From: Roseiarcus sp963798015
Lineage (GTDB): Bacteria > Pseudomonadota > Alphaproteobacteria > Rhizobiales > Beijerinckiaceae
DNA: 64,000 bases
Direction: 5' to 3'
Assembly: GCA_963798015.1 (NCBI GenBank)
Contig: CAWCSA010000005.1
Location: 62,001-126,000 of the forward strand
Shown here: positions 17,050 to 24,623 of the stretch, piece after piece
Layout of the letters: each line of letters starts with the position of its first letter
How positions within the stretch are numbered: position 1 is the stretch's first letter
The notes under the pieces: generated by a model
The model's input: only the letters and a program-made list of their open reading frames with translations
What the model was told of the DNA's origin: nothing
Databases searched by the model: none
Position numbers and translations under genes: made by a program

Positions 17050-17278
17050 ACGAAATCAACGGGCGCCTTAGTCGCGGTCCAGGCTGCGGTCGACGCCAAG
17101 CATCACCTGATCGTCGCGATGCTCGAACGTGGAAGAGGGGTTGAAGCTCCATAGCTACCGGACGACGAAACGCGCCGGCTGCCCGCTGACGCCGCGGTGC
17201 ACGCCTACCAAGGAGCGGCGCGTCAAACGCTGGGAGCACGAAGCCGTCCTTGACGCGATGCAGGAGCGGTTCACGTAG
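17050..17278 (+). pseudogene. Remnant of an IS1182-like transposase
   Basis: Two conserved pieces are visible in different frames. The first reads VQAAVDAKHHLIVA (17077-17118). The second, shifted by one base, reads YRTTKRAGCPLTPRCTPTKE and continues RRVKRWEHEAVLDAMQERF to a stop at 17278. Both are characteristic of DDE transposases of the IS1182 group. The N-terminus, the catalytic centre and the terminal repeats are not recognisable. The rest of the 16889-17622 gap shows no intact gene. Confidence 0.75.
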
Positions 17279-17512
17279 GTATCAGCGCACCTACAGCTTA
17301 GGCCTACATGCACGGCCGGAATTCGGCCGATCCTTTGTCGTGCGCAGTCCCACATGACTCCGGCGGTCCACGCTCGCAAAGATCTCCGGCGACTCCGAAT
17401 GGAAGCGCGCGCCGCATTCCACAGGCCCTATCGAGCAGAGACGTTCTTGACCATCGTCGGACGGTTGCAATGGCAGTGCCCAAATTTAGTTGACATGCTT
17501 AGTACGCCGTGA

Positions 17513-17586
17513 GTTACTAAACGTTAAAGACTGCGCTGAGCGACGAGCGTGCTTTGAAATCGCGGCTAACGCGACTGTTTAGTAAC
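17513..17586 (+). promoter_or_regulatory. Operator-like inverted repeat before the ABC/dihydroxyacetone kinase operon
   Basis: GTTACTAAAC at 17513-17522 and its exact reverse complement GTTTAGTAAC at 17577-17586 lie 64 bp apart centre to centre, close to six helical turns. Each copy is itself an imperfect dyad (GTT-N4-AAC). A TTGACA sits at 17490-17495, so the left copy falls where a -10 element would be; the right copy ends 36 bases before the first start codon. Binding by a repressor, possibly with looping, is inference. Confidence 0.45.
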
Positions 17587-17622
17587 GGCCGGCAGTGTCC
17601 GGCAAAATCGGAGGAGCGAACA

Positions 17623-18969
17623 ATGAGGATGAGCAGGACGAAGCTATCACTTGCGTGCGCCGTAGGGACCCTGGCCTTGACTCTCGGGGCGGCGTCATCC
17701 GCGCAGGCCGAAGGGAAGTCGCTTACAATGTGCTGGGCCGCTTGGGACCCGGCCAACGCTTTGGTCGAGCTCGACAAGGATTTCACCAAGGCCACCGGCA
17801 TCGAGATGAAGCACGAGTTCGTCCCCTGGACAAGCTACGCGGATCACTTCATCAACCTGCTCAACTCACGCAGCGCAGAATGCGATCTGATCATCGGCGA
17901 CAGCCAATGGATCGGCGGCGCGGCAGAGAACAAGTGGTACATCAAACTCAACGACTTCTTCGACAAGAACAACATTTCGATGGACACGTTCTTGCCTGCG
18001 ACAGTCGTCGGATATGCGGAATGGCCCAAGAACACCCCGAACTACTGGGGTTTGCCTGCCATGGCCGACGCGGTCGGCTGGACCTATCGCAAGGACTGGT
18101 TCGCGAAGCCCGAGCTCCGCGCGGAATTCAAAGCCAAATACAATCGCGAACTCGAGCCGCCCAAGACCTGGGACGAACTGATTGAAGTCGCGAAATTCTT
18201 CACCGGCAAGGAGATCGACGGCAAGAAAGTCTACGGCTCCTACATCTTCACCGAGCGGGGCTCGGAAGGCATCACGATGGGCGCCACCAACGCGATGTAC
18301 AATTACGGCTTCGACTATATGGACCCCAAGAAGCCGTACCAGATGGAGGGCATCGTCAACTCCGCCGGCGCCGCCAAAGGCCTGGACGTCTATAAGGAGC
18401 TCTTCACCTGTTGCCAGCCTCCAGGCCTGACGAACGCATATATGTCGGAGGGTCTTGACGCCTTCAAGTCCGGCCAAGTCGCGATGCAGATGAACTGGTA
18501 CGCGTTCTTCCCTGGGCTGGCCAAGGACCCGAATGTCGGTGGGGACAAGATCGGCTTCTTCAAGAACCCGGCAGGCCCTGCTGGCGATTTCACTCAGCTT
18601 GGCGGTCAGGGGCTTTCGGTGGTTGCGGCTTCGAAGAATGTCGACGATGCGCTGGCTTACGTGAAGTGGTTCGCGCAGCCGGACGTTCAGCAGAAGTGGA
18701 CGGATCTTGGCGGCGCGTCGGCATCCAAGGCTGTGCTTGAGTCGGACGCCTATAAGAAGAGCGCCGCCTACGCGCCGTCGTTCGTGGAGTCGATGGGCAT
18801 GGTCAAGGACTTCTGGGCCGAGCCTTTGTATGTCCCGCTCCTCCTCGACATGCAGAACCGCGTCCACGATTACGTCGTCGCCAACAAGGGCACGTCGAAG
18901 CAAGCGCTCGACTCGTTGGTCAAGGACTGGATCAAGGTGTTCAAGCAGGAAGGCAAGGATCCTTCCTGA
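17623..18969 (+). CDS. ABC transporter extracellular solute-binding protein (family 1)
   Basis: The 448-residue protein starts after a strong GGAGGAG and has a signal peptide ending ASSAQA. The mature part follows the family 1 (maltose/polyol-type) layout: SLTMCWAAWDPANALVELDK, FTKATGIEMKHEFVPWTSY, CDLIIGDSQWIGG, NYWGLPAMADAVGWTYRKDWF and SGQVAMQMNWYAFFP. It would deliver ligand to the permease pair encoded next. The ligand is not known. Because the same operon encodes the whole dihydroxyacetone kinase, dihydroxyacetone or a related triose/polyol is the first candidate, by context only. Confidence 0.9.
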   Translation: MRMSRTKLSLACAVGTLALTLGAASSAQAEGKSLTMCWAAWDPANALVELDKDFTKATGIEMKHEFVPWTSYADHFINLLNSRSAECDLIIGDSQWIGGAAENKWYIKLNDFFDKNNISMDTFLPATVVGYAEWPKNTPNYWGLPAMADAVGWTYRKDWFAKPELRAEFKAKYNRELEPPKTWDELIEVAKFFTGKEIDGKKVYGSYIFTERGSEGITMGATNAMYNYGFDYMDPKKPYQMEGIVNSAGAAKGLDVYKELFTCCQPPGLTNAYMSEGLDAFKSGQVAMQMNWYAFFPGLAKDPNVGGDKIGFFKNPAGPAGDFTQLGGQGLSVVAASKNVDDALAYVKWFAQPDVQQKWTDLGGASASKAVLESDAYKKSAAYAPSFVESMGMVKDFWAEPLYVPLLLDMQNRVHDYVVANKGTSKQALDSLVKDWIKVFKQEGKDPS

Positions 18970-18997
18970 GCGCGCTGCGGTTCGTTCTCTGAAACCG

Positions 18998-19021
18998 CCC
19001 CGGCGGCGCAATCCGCCGGGG
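18998..19021 (+). terminator. Intercistronic hairpin after the binding-protein gene
   Basis: CCCCGGCGG pairs perfectly with CCGCCGGGG around a CGCAAT loop. It lies in the only sizeable gap (82 bases) in the transporter half of the operon, directly after the binding-protein gene and without a T-run. Hairpins in this place commonly stabilise the upstream mRNA and lower permease expression, giving an excess of binding protein. That role is inferred. Confidence 0.55.
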
Positions 19022-19051
19022 AGACTGGATTGGTCGACAAGCGGGCAGGTT

Positions 19052-20008
19052 ATGTCGGTGACGAATAACGCAAGAGGCATCGCCGAAGGATTAGCCTTCC
19101 AGGCGCCGGCGACGGCAGTGCGGGTACGCGGCTTGTCGGATCGGGCCGTCGCGTGGCTTTTTATCCTGCCGACGATGCTGTTGCTTCTCGCGATCAACAT
19201 CTTCCCGCTGATTTGGGCGATCCGCCTGTCGTTCACCGGGTTGATGGCCAACCTGCCCACCCCCGCCCGATTCATCGGCATCGACAATTACATCGACATT
19301 CTGACCGATGAGGACATTTGGGCGAACTTCCAGATAACCGCACATTTTGTGTTTTGGACGATCGCGCTGCAGGTCCTGGTCGGCTTAGGGCTTGCGTTGC
19401 TCATCAACCAGAAATTCCGCGGCCATAGTTTCTGGACGACGGTCATTCTCCTGCCGATGATGTTGTCTCCGGCAGTCGTCGGCAATTTCTGGACCTTGCT
19501 GTTCCAGCCGCAGATCGGGCCGTTCAACTATCTCATCGGCTTTTTCACCGGTGTGGCGCCGAGCTCGTTCACAATGATCGGAAGCGTCGCCTTGGCGCCG
19601 TGGACGATCGTGCTGGTCAACACCTGGATGTGGGCGCCCTATGTCATGCTGATTTGCCTGGCCGGACTGCGCTCGATCCCAGACTACATTTACGAGGCGG
19701 CCGAGGTCGACCGCGCCTCCCCGTTGAGGCAATTCCTGTCGATCACTTTCCCGATGGTCTTGCCCTTCCTCATGCTCGCCGTGCTTTTCCAGGCGATCCA
19801 GTCGTTTGTAATGTTCGACTTGGTCAACCTGCTCACTTCCGGCGGACCAGGGTCGACCACAGAACTGGTCTCGATCACGCTGAAGCGCGCCGCGTTCGAA
19901 AAGTGGGAAACAGGCTACGCCTCAGCGCTCGCGGTGATCCTTTTTGTCACGATATTCGGGGCGGCCAACATCTACGTGAAGGCGCTCAACAAAGTGAAAC
20001 AGCAATGA
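19052..20008 (+). CDS. ABC transporter permease (sugar/polyol type, MalF-like)
   Basis: The 318-residue integral membrane protein has about six hydrophobic segments. The first is WLFILPTMLLLLAINIFPLIWAI and the last is ALAVILFVTIFGAANI. The coupling-helix EAA signature reads YEAAEVDRASPLRQFLSITFPM, with the conserved G replaced by R (family consensus EAAxxDGA). The long N-terminal helix and size fit the first permease of sugar importers. Its stop overlaps the start of the second permease (ATGA), so the two are made together. Confidence 0.92.
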   Translation: MSVTNNARGIAEGLAFQAPATAVRVRGLSDRAVAWLFILPTMLLLLAINIFPLIWAIRLSFTGLMANLPTPARFIGIDNYIDILTDEDIWANFQITAHFVFWTIALQVLVGLGLALLINQKFRGHSFWTTVILLPMMLSPAVVGNFWTLLFQPQIGPFNYLIGFFTGVAPSSFTMIGSVALAPWTIVLVNTWMWAPYVMLICLAGLRSIPDYIYEAAEVDRASPLRQFLSITFPMVLPFLMLAVLFQAIQSFVMFDLVNLLTSGGPGSTTELVSITLKRAAFEKWETGYASALAVILFVTIFGAANIYVKALNKVKQQ

Positions 20009-20958
20009 GCGCCATCCAGCCCCCTCGTCCGTTCTCCGAGCCGTCGCCGCTCGCCCGTTGGGCGGCCGGCGCCGTCGTCGTATTTTACGCCATCGTCACG
20101 ATCCTGCCTCTGGTGTGGATCGGGGCGACCGCCTTCAAGTCGCAGGAGGACGCAGTCGCGTATCCGCCGAAGGTGTTCTTCAAGCCGACGCTCGAAGGAT
20201 TTGTCGATCTGTTCACGGTGCAGACGCGTCAGTCGCACGATTTCATCGCCAAGCTGCCGCCGCCCAAGACATGGTACGAGAAGATTGCCCGCGACCGCGA
20301 CATGGTGATTGCCGGTCCGTCGCGGTTTGTGGAGCGCTTCCTCAATTCGCTGATTATCGGCTTCGGCTCCACCATTCTCGCGACTTTTCTCGGCGTGTTG
20401 GCCGCTTATGGGTTTTCGCGGTTTCGCGTGCCGCTCGCCGATGACTTGCTATTCTTCATCCTGTCGACGCGCATGATGCCGCCCATCGCGGTCGCGGTCC
20501 CGATCTACATGATGTACCGCTGGCTTGGCCTCTACGACACGCGGATCGGCATGATCCTTTTGTACACGGCGGTAAACGTGTCGCTTGCGGTCTGGCTGCT
20601 CAAGGGCTTCATCGACGAAATCCCTCGCGAATACGAGGAAGCGGCTTTAGTCGACGGTTACACGCGGCTGCAGGCGTTTCGAAAGGTCGTGCTGCCGCAG
20701 GCGGCGACCGGCATCGCGGCGACCGCGATCTTCTGCCTGATTTTCTCGTGGAACGAGTACGCGTTCAATCTCCTGCTGACGAGCTCGGACGCGCAGACGA
20801 TGCCGCCCTACATTCCCTTCATCATCGGCGAGGGCGGGCAAAACTGGCCCGCGGTCGCAGCGGGAACAACTCTTTTTCTCCTCCCGATCATGATTTTCAC
20901 GATCGCACTGAGAAAGCATCTTTTGCGCGGCATCACATTCGGGGCGGTGCGGCGATGA
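20005..20958 (+). CDS. ABC transporter permease (sugar/polyol type, MalG-like)
   Basis: The 317-residue protein has six predicted membrane segments, beginning WAAGAVVVFYAIVTILPLVWIGATAF. The canonical EAA loop is EYEEAALVDGYTRLQAFRKVVLPQA. Between helices 1 and 2 it carries an unusually long periplasmic segment with TVQTRQSHDFIAKLPPPKTWYEKIARDRD, which could contact the binding protein; that is inference. It overlaps the upstream permease gene by four bases and the small downstream gene by four bases. Confidence 0.92.
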   Translation: MSAIQPPRPFSEPSPLARWAAGAVVVFYAIVTILPLVWIGATAFKSQEDAVAYPPKVFFKPTLEGFVDLFTVQTRQSHDFIAKLPPPKTWYEKIARDRDMVIAGPSRFVERFLNSLIIGFGSTILATFLGVLAAYGFSRFRVPLADDLLFFILSTRMMPPIAVAVPIYMMYRWLGLYDTRIGMILLYTAVNVSLAVWLLKGFIDEIPREYEEAALVDGYTRLQAFRKVVLPQAATGIAATAIFCLIFSWNEYAFNLLLTSSDAQTMPPYIPFIIGEGGQNWPAVAAGTTLFLLPIMIFTIALRKHLLRGITFGAVRR

Positions 20959-21167
20959 CGATGAAGATCGAGCCGGTGAAAACAAACATGCCGGCGTGGC
21001 GGCGCCCATTCCGCCGGGGTCCGTGTGAAACGCTGGCCACCGTAGTCATCTGTGCTGGCGTCGTCATGTTGTGCCAACCGTTCTGGCTCGTGCTGTATAG
21101 CTACTCCTTCATCACGATCCTGACCGGCGTCGTGATGTTCGTCGTCGTCACGAAATTCCCGGATTAG
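20955..21167 (+). CDS. Small inner-membrane protein of the ABC/Dha operon
   Basis: The 70-residue protein starts inside the stop codon of permease 2 (ATGA). It has a basic N-terminus (PAWRRPFRRGPCE) and two closely spaced hydrophobic stretches: LATVVICAGVVMLCQPFWLVLYSYSFI, and ITILTGVVMFVVV near the C-terminus. Small two-helix proteins accompany some glycerol- and polyol-type ABC importers in alphaproteobacteria, usually annotated only as hypothetical (DUF2160-type). Position and coupling suggest an accessory transporter subunit; no function is proven. Confidence 0.7.
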   Translation: MTMKIEPVKTNMPAWRRPFRRGPCETLATVVICAGVVMLCQPFWLVLYSYSFITILTGVVMFVVVTKFPD

Positions 21168-21177
21168 GCGCGGGGTC

Positions 21178-22290
21178 ATGGCGCAGATCAGGGTTCAATC
21201 TCTGCACAAGTCGTTCGGCGATTTCGTCGCGGTCAAGGACTCGAGCTTTACCGTCGAGGACGGCGAGTTCTTTTGCCTGCTCGGTCCGTCCGGCTGCGGC
21301 AAGACAACCACCCTGCGCATGATCGCGGGGTTGGAGCTGCCGACCTCGGGTCGCATTCTGCTGGCAGGCGAAGACGTTACGCTCAAGCGCGCCTCAGCCC
21401 GCGACATCGCTTTCGTGTTCCAGCTCTTTGCGCTCTATCCGCACATGAATGTGCGGCGAAACATCGCCTTTCCATTGGTCTCGATGGGCGTGAAGCGTGC
21501 CGAGGTCAAAGCGCGGGTCGAGGAAGCCGCTCGCATTCTGCGGATCACCGAATTGCTCGATCGCCCTGTGTCGGGCCTGTCGGGCGGCGACCGCCAGCGC
21601 GTGGCCCTCGGGCGCGCCATCGTGCGCCGGCCGCTTGCGTTCATGATGGACGAACCGCTGGGCGCGCTCGATTCGGAATTCCGTCAGGTCATGTGCGGCG
21701 AGCTGCGCGGACTGCACGACCGGCTCAAGGCCACCACCGTTTATGTCACGCACGACCAGATCGAGGCGATGTCGCTCGGCGACAAGATCGCGGTGATGAG
21801 CCACGGCGTGATCGAGCAGTTGGGCGCACCGCAGGAGATCTACGACCGTCCGGCGTCGGTCTTCGTCGCGGATTTCATCGGCTCGCCGCCAATGAACCTG
21901 CTGACCTTCCACGACTCGCTGGAGCCCGGTCGCGCACGGGTCAAGCTCAGCGACGCCGAGATCGCCGTTCCGGCGCCACGCGAGGGCCTGTCGGCGCGCG
22001 ATCTGATTCTCGGCGTGCGTCCCGAACATGTGCGCCTGAACGATCAGGCCCCGTTGCGCGGCGAGGTTTTCGGCGCGGAATATCTTGGCACGACACAGAT
22101 CGTCACCGTCACCACGCCTCACGGCCTGGCGAAAGCCCGATTGCCCGCCAATCTGAAGGTCGCGGTCGGCGACCGCGTGGGACTCGAGTTCCGTCCTGAC
22201 CGCATCTCGCTGTTCGACGCCGCTTCCGGCCGCGCCATCCTGACCACGCTCCATGATCGTGTGCGCACGATGGAGCTCGCTCATGGCTGA
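21178..22290 (+). CDS. ABC transporter ATP-binding protein 1 (MalK/UgpC type)
   Basis: The 370-residue ATPase has Walker A GPSGCGKTTTL, Q-loop FVFQLFALYPHM, signature LSGGDRQRVALGRA, Walker B FMMDEPLGALD and the switch histidine in VYVTHDQIEAMSLGD. After about residue 240 comes the OB-fold regulatory domain typical of MalK-like proteins (FIGSPPMNLL, then LGVRPEHVRL). It lies 10 bases after the small membrane protein, and its last 8 bases overlap the second ATPase gene. Two different ATPases in one importer fit the glycerol-type (GlpS/GlpT) arrangement. Confidence 0.93.
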   Translation: MAQIRVQSLHKSFGDFVAVKDSSFTVEDGEFFCLLGPSGCGKTTTLRMIAGLELPTSGRILLAGEDVTLKRASARDIAFVFQLFALYPHMNVRRNIAFPLVSMGVKRAEVKARVEEAARILRITELLDRPVSGLSGGDRQRVALGRAIVRRPLAFMMDEPLGALDSEFRQVMCGELRGLHDRLKATTVYVTHDQIEAMSLGDKIAVMSHGVIEQLGAPQEIYDRPASVFVADFIGSPPMNLLTFHDSLEPGRARVKLSDAEIAVPAPREGLSARDLILGVRPEHVRLNDQAPLRGEVFGAEYLGTTQIVTVTTPHGLAKARLPANLKVAVGDRVGLEFRPDRISLFDAASGRAILTTLHDRVRTMELAHG

Positions 22291-23299
22291 GGTGACGCTC
22301 GAGGGCGTGTCGAAACGCTTTGGCGCGACAAGCGCCGTCTCCGATCTGTCGCTTACTGTCGACGACGGCGCATTCGTTGTGTTGCTCGGCCCGACTGGCG
22401 CGGGCAAGACGACGACCTTGCGACTGGTCGCCGGCCTCGAGAAACCGGATTCCGGGCGGATCCGCATCGGCGGCCAGGATGTCACGAACGCCTCGCCTGC
22501 ACAGCGCGACGTCGCCTTCGTATTCCAGCAATATTCGCTCTACCCGCATCTCTCGGTATTCGACAATCTGGCCTTCCCGTTGCGCTCTCCCGCACGGCGG
22601 TCGCCCGAACCGCAGATCCGACAGAGGGTGAACGAAGTCGCGGCGCTGCTGCGCATCTCCGAGAAGCTGGAGGAGCGCGTCACCCGGCTTTCCGGCGGGC
22701 AGATGCAGCGCGTGGCGATCGGCCGCGCCCTGGTTCGCTCGCCGTCCATCTACCTGATGGACGAGCCGCTTTCGTCGCTGGACGCCAAGTTGCGCGCCGA
22801 ATTGCGCATCGAGCTCAAGCGCATCCAGACAGAGCTCGGCGCCACGATCCTCTATGTCACCCACGACCAGACCGAGGCGATGACGCTTGGCACCCGCGTC
22901 GGCGTTATCGAGAACGGCCGCCTCGCGCAGGTCGGCACCCCACGGCAAGTCTACGAGGATCCGCTGAACGTCTACGTGGCCGCGCGCTTGGGTAGCCCGC
23001 CGATCAACCTCGCGCCGCGCTCCCTGTTTCCCGACATTGCGATGCCGGAGGGCGCCGCGACGGTCGGCGTTCGCACCGAACATGCCAAGATCAGCAAAGC
23101 CAACGGCAGGCGCGCCTCTGGCCGCGTCAAGTGGGTCGAGCATCTCGGCGATCAGGATCATTTGCATGTCGATCTCGGCGAGCGTGATTTCGTCACCCTT
23201 GCCGATCCCGATTCCGGGCTCGGGCCGGGCGACGAAGTGGCCATCGCGCTGACCGATCCCCTTTTCTTCGACGCTGCGGGCGAACGGGTGCGCGCATGA
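22283..23299 (+). CDS. ABC transporter ATP-binding protein 2 (MalK/UgpC type)
   Basis: The 338-residue ATPase shows Walker A GPTGAGKTTTL, Q-loop FVFQQYSLYPHL, signature LSGGQMQRVAIGRA, Walker B YLMDEPLSSLDAKL, and the H-loop YVTHDQTEAMTLG. Its C-terminal regulatory domain is shorter than in ATPase 1. The start at 22283 overlaps the first ATPase gene by 8 bases; an earlier in-frame ATG at 22253 lacks support. It probably forms a heterodimer with ATPase 1. Its stop overlaps the dhaL start by four bases, tying transporter and kinase genes into one mRNA. Confidence 0.93.
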   Translation: MAEVTLEGVSKRFGATSAVSDLSLTVDDGAFVVLLGPTGAGKTTTLRLVAGLEKPDSGRIRIGGQDVTNASPAQRDVAFVFQQYSLYPHLSVFDNLAFPLRSPARRSPEPQIRQRVNEVAALLRISEKLEERVTRLSGGQMQRVAIGRALVRSPSIYLMDEPLSSLDAKLRAELRIELKRIQTELGATILYVTHDQTEAMTLGTRVGVIENGRLAQVGTPRQVYEDPLNVYVAARLGSPPINLAPRSLFPDIAMPEGAATVGVRTEHAKISKANGRRASGRVKWVEHLGDQDHLHVDLGERDFVTLADPDSGLGPGDEVAIALTDPLFFDAAGERVRA

Positions 23300-23892
23300 C
23301 CCCAGCCCTTCTGCACCGCCTGATCGTCGCCGTGTCCGATGACGTGATCGCCCAGGCCGACGAACTGACCGCTCTTGATCAGGCGGTGGGCGACGGCGAT
23401 CATGGGCTCAATATGAAGCGAGGCTTCGAGGCGGTGCGGGCCGACGCTCAAACCACCGCGGAGAAGCCGCTGCCGGAAGCGCTGAAAGCGATCGGCACGC
23501 AACTCGTTATGAAAGTGGGGGGCGCCTCGGGCCCGCTTTACGGTACGCTTTTCCTCGCGCTGAGCAAGGAGATCGCTCCGGACGGCTCGAATTTGCCGAT
23601 GGCCTTCGGCAAGGCGGTCGAGGCGGTCAAAGCTCGCGGCAAATCGCAGCCGGGCCAGAAGACGCTGCTAGACGTTCTGACGCCCGTGCAGGTTGCGCTC
23701 GCCGAAGGCGGGGCGGACCTTCGAGCCCGGCTGCCGAGGGTCGCCGCAAGCGCCGCCGAGGCGACGATCCCGATGCTGGCGACGCGCGGCCGGGCCTCGT
23801 TCCTGGGTGAGCGCTCGATCGGGCATATGGACCCCGGCGCACGGTCGTCATCGTTGATGATCGCATCTGTGTGCCGGGTGTTGGAGGACTGA
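23296..23892 (+). CDS. dhaL: Dihydroxyacetone kinase subunit DhaL (ADP-binding)
   Basis: The 198-residue protein is the ADP-carrying subunit of the PEP-dependent dihydroxyacetone kinase. Visible motifs are the metal/ADP-binding AVGDGDHGLNMKRGF, KVGGASGPLYGTLF, RGKSQPGQKTLLDVL and HMDPGARSSSLMI. In this enzyme ADP stays bound to DhaL, is rephosphorylated by DhaM and hands the phosphate to dihydroxyacetone on DhaK. The ATG overlaps the ATPase 2 stop. DhaM follows after three bases. No fusion to DhaK is present, so this is the PTS type rather than the ATP-dependent single-chain kinase. Confidence 0.96.
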   Translation: MTPALLHRLIVAVSDDVIAQADELTALDQAVGDGDHGLNMKRGFEAVRADAQTTAEKPLPEALKAIGTQLVMKVGGASGPLYGTLFLALSKEIAPDGSNLPMAFGKAVEAVKARGKSQPGQKTLLDVLTPVQVALAEGGADLRARLPRVAASAAEATIPMLATRGRASFLGERSIGHMDPGARSSSLMIASVCRVLED

Positions 23893-23895
23893 ACG

Positions 23896-24285
23896 TTGGC
23901 GAAAGTCGGGATCGTAATCGTGTCGCACTCGCCCAAGATTGCCGAGGGGGCGGCGGACATGGTGCGCCAAATGGTCGGTGATAGTGTGAATCTAGCCTAC
24001 ACCGGGGGTGATCCGGGGGGCGGGCTTGGAACCGGCGTGGCGTCAATCCGCGACGCGATCGACCGCGCATGGTCGGAGGCTGGGGTGGCCATTCTCGTCG
24101 ATCTCGGCGGCGCCGAGACGAACAGCGAAATGGCGGTCGAAATGCTCGACGACGAGCGGCGCGGCCGCGTGGTGGTGTGCAACGCCCCGATTGTCGAAGG
24201 CGCCGTCATGGCCGCCACGGAGGCGTCCGGCGGTTCGACGTTGGAGACAGTTAGGCGCACAGCCGAGGAGCTTTCCCCACAATGA
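23896..24285 (+). CDS. dhaM: PTS-dependent dihydroxyacetone kinase phosphotransferase subunit DhaM (EIIA domain only)
   Basis: The 129-residue protein is a single mannose-type EIIA domain: GIVIVSHSPKIAEGAADM (phosphoryl histidine about residue 11), GGDPGGGLGTGVASI, and ILVDLGGAETNSEMA. It passes phosphate from HPr to the ADP on DhaL. In Escherichia coli DhaM is fused to HPr and part of Enzyme I; here these are separate genes directly downstream. The TTG start is supported by GGAGG about 8 bases upstream. Its stop overlaps the HPr start. Confidence 0.93.
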   Translation: MAKVGIVIVSHSPKIAEGAADMVRQMVGDSVNLAYTGGDPGGGLGTGVASIRDAIDRAWSEAGVAILVDLGGAETNSEMAVEMLDDERRGRVVVCNAPIVEGAVMAATEASGGSTLETVRRTAEELSPQ

Positions 24286-24623
24286 AGGACGCGGCAATGA
24301 AAGACGAGACCGCATCCGAACAGGCGACCGAGCGCGCAGAACTCATCAACGCGGTGGGTCTGCACGCGCGCCCTTCGGTCAAGCTCACCCAGCTTGCCAA
24401 AACCTTCGACTGCCGCGTTGAGATCGCGTTATTGGCCGACGGACCGTGGGTGGACGCCAAGAGCCCGGTGAAGGTTATGCGCGTAAAGGCGCCGCGTGGC
24501 GCGGTCCTGCATGTGCGCGCGTCGGGCAAGGGCGCCCGTGCGGCGGCGGCGGCGCTCGTGCGCCTGGTGCGCGACGGTTTCGGCGAGGCGATGGATCAGC
24601 CGGCAGATCAGAGCCATGGCTGA
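24282..24623 (+). CDS. HPr-family phosphocarrier protein of the Dha system
   Basis: The 113-residue protein is an HPr domain with an N-terminal extension of about 20 residues (KDETASEQATERAE). The active histidine is His28 in NAVGLHARPSVKL. The region around the usual regulatory serine reads AKSPVKVMRVKAPRGAVLHV. It carries phosphate from Enzyme I to DhaM. A second ATG at 24297 could shorten the extension by five residues. The gene overlaps dhaM by 4 bases and the Enzyme I gene by 8, so this HPr is presumably dedicated to the pathway rather than general. Confidence 0.92.
   Translation: MKDAAMKDETASEQATERAELINAVGLHARPSVKLTQLAKTFDCRVEIALLADGPWVDAKSPVKVMRVKAPRGAVLHVRASGKGARAAAAALVRLVRDGFGEAMDQPADQSHG

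Noticed and set aside
17279..17512. Possible terminal repeat of the transposase remnant
   Set aside because: No matching inverted repeat or target duplication could be found on the two sides.
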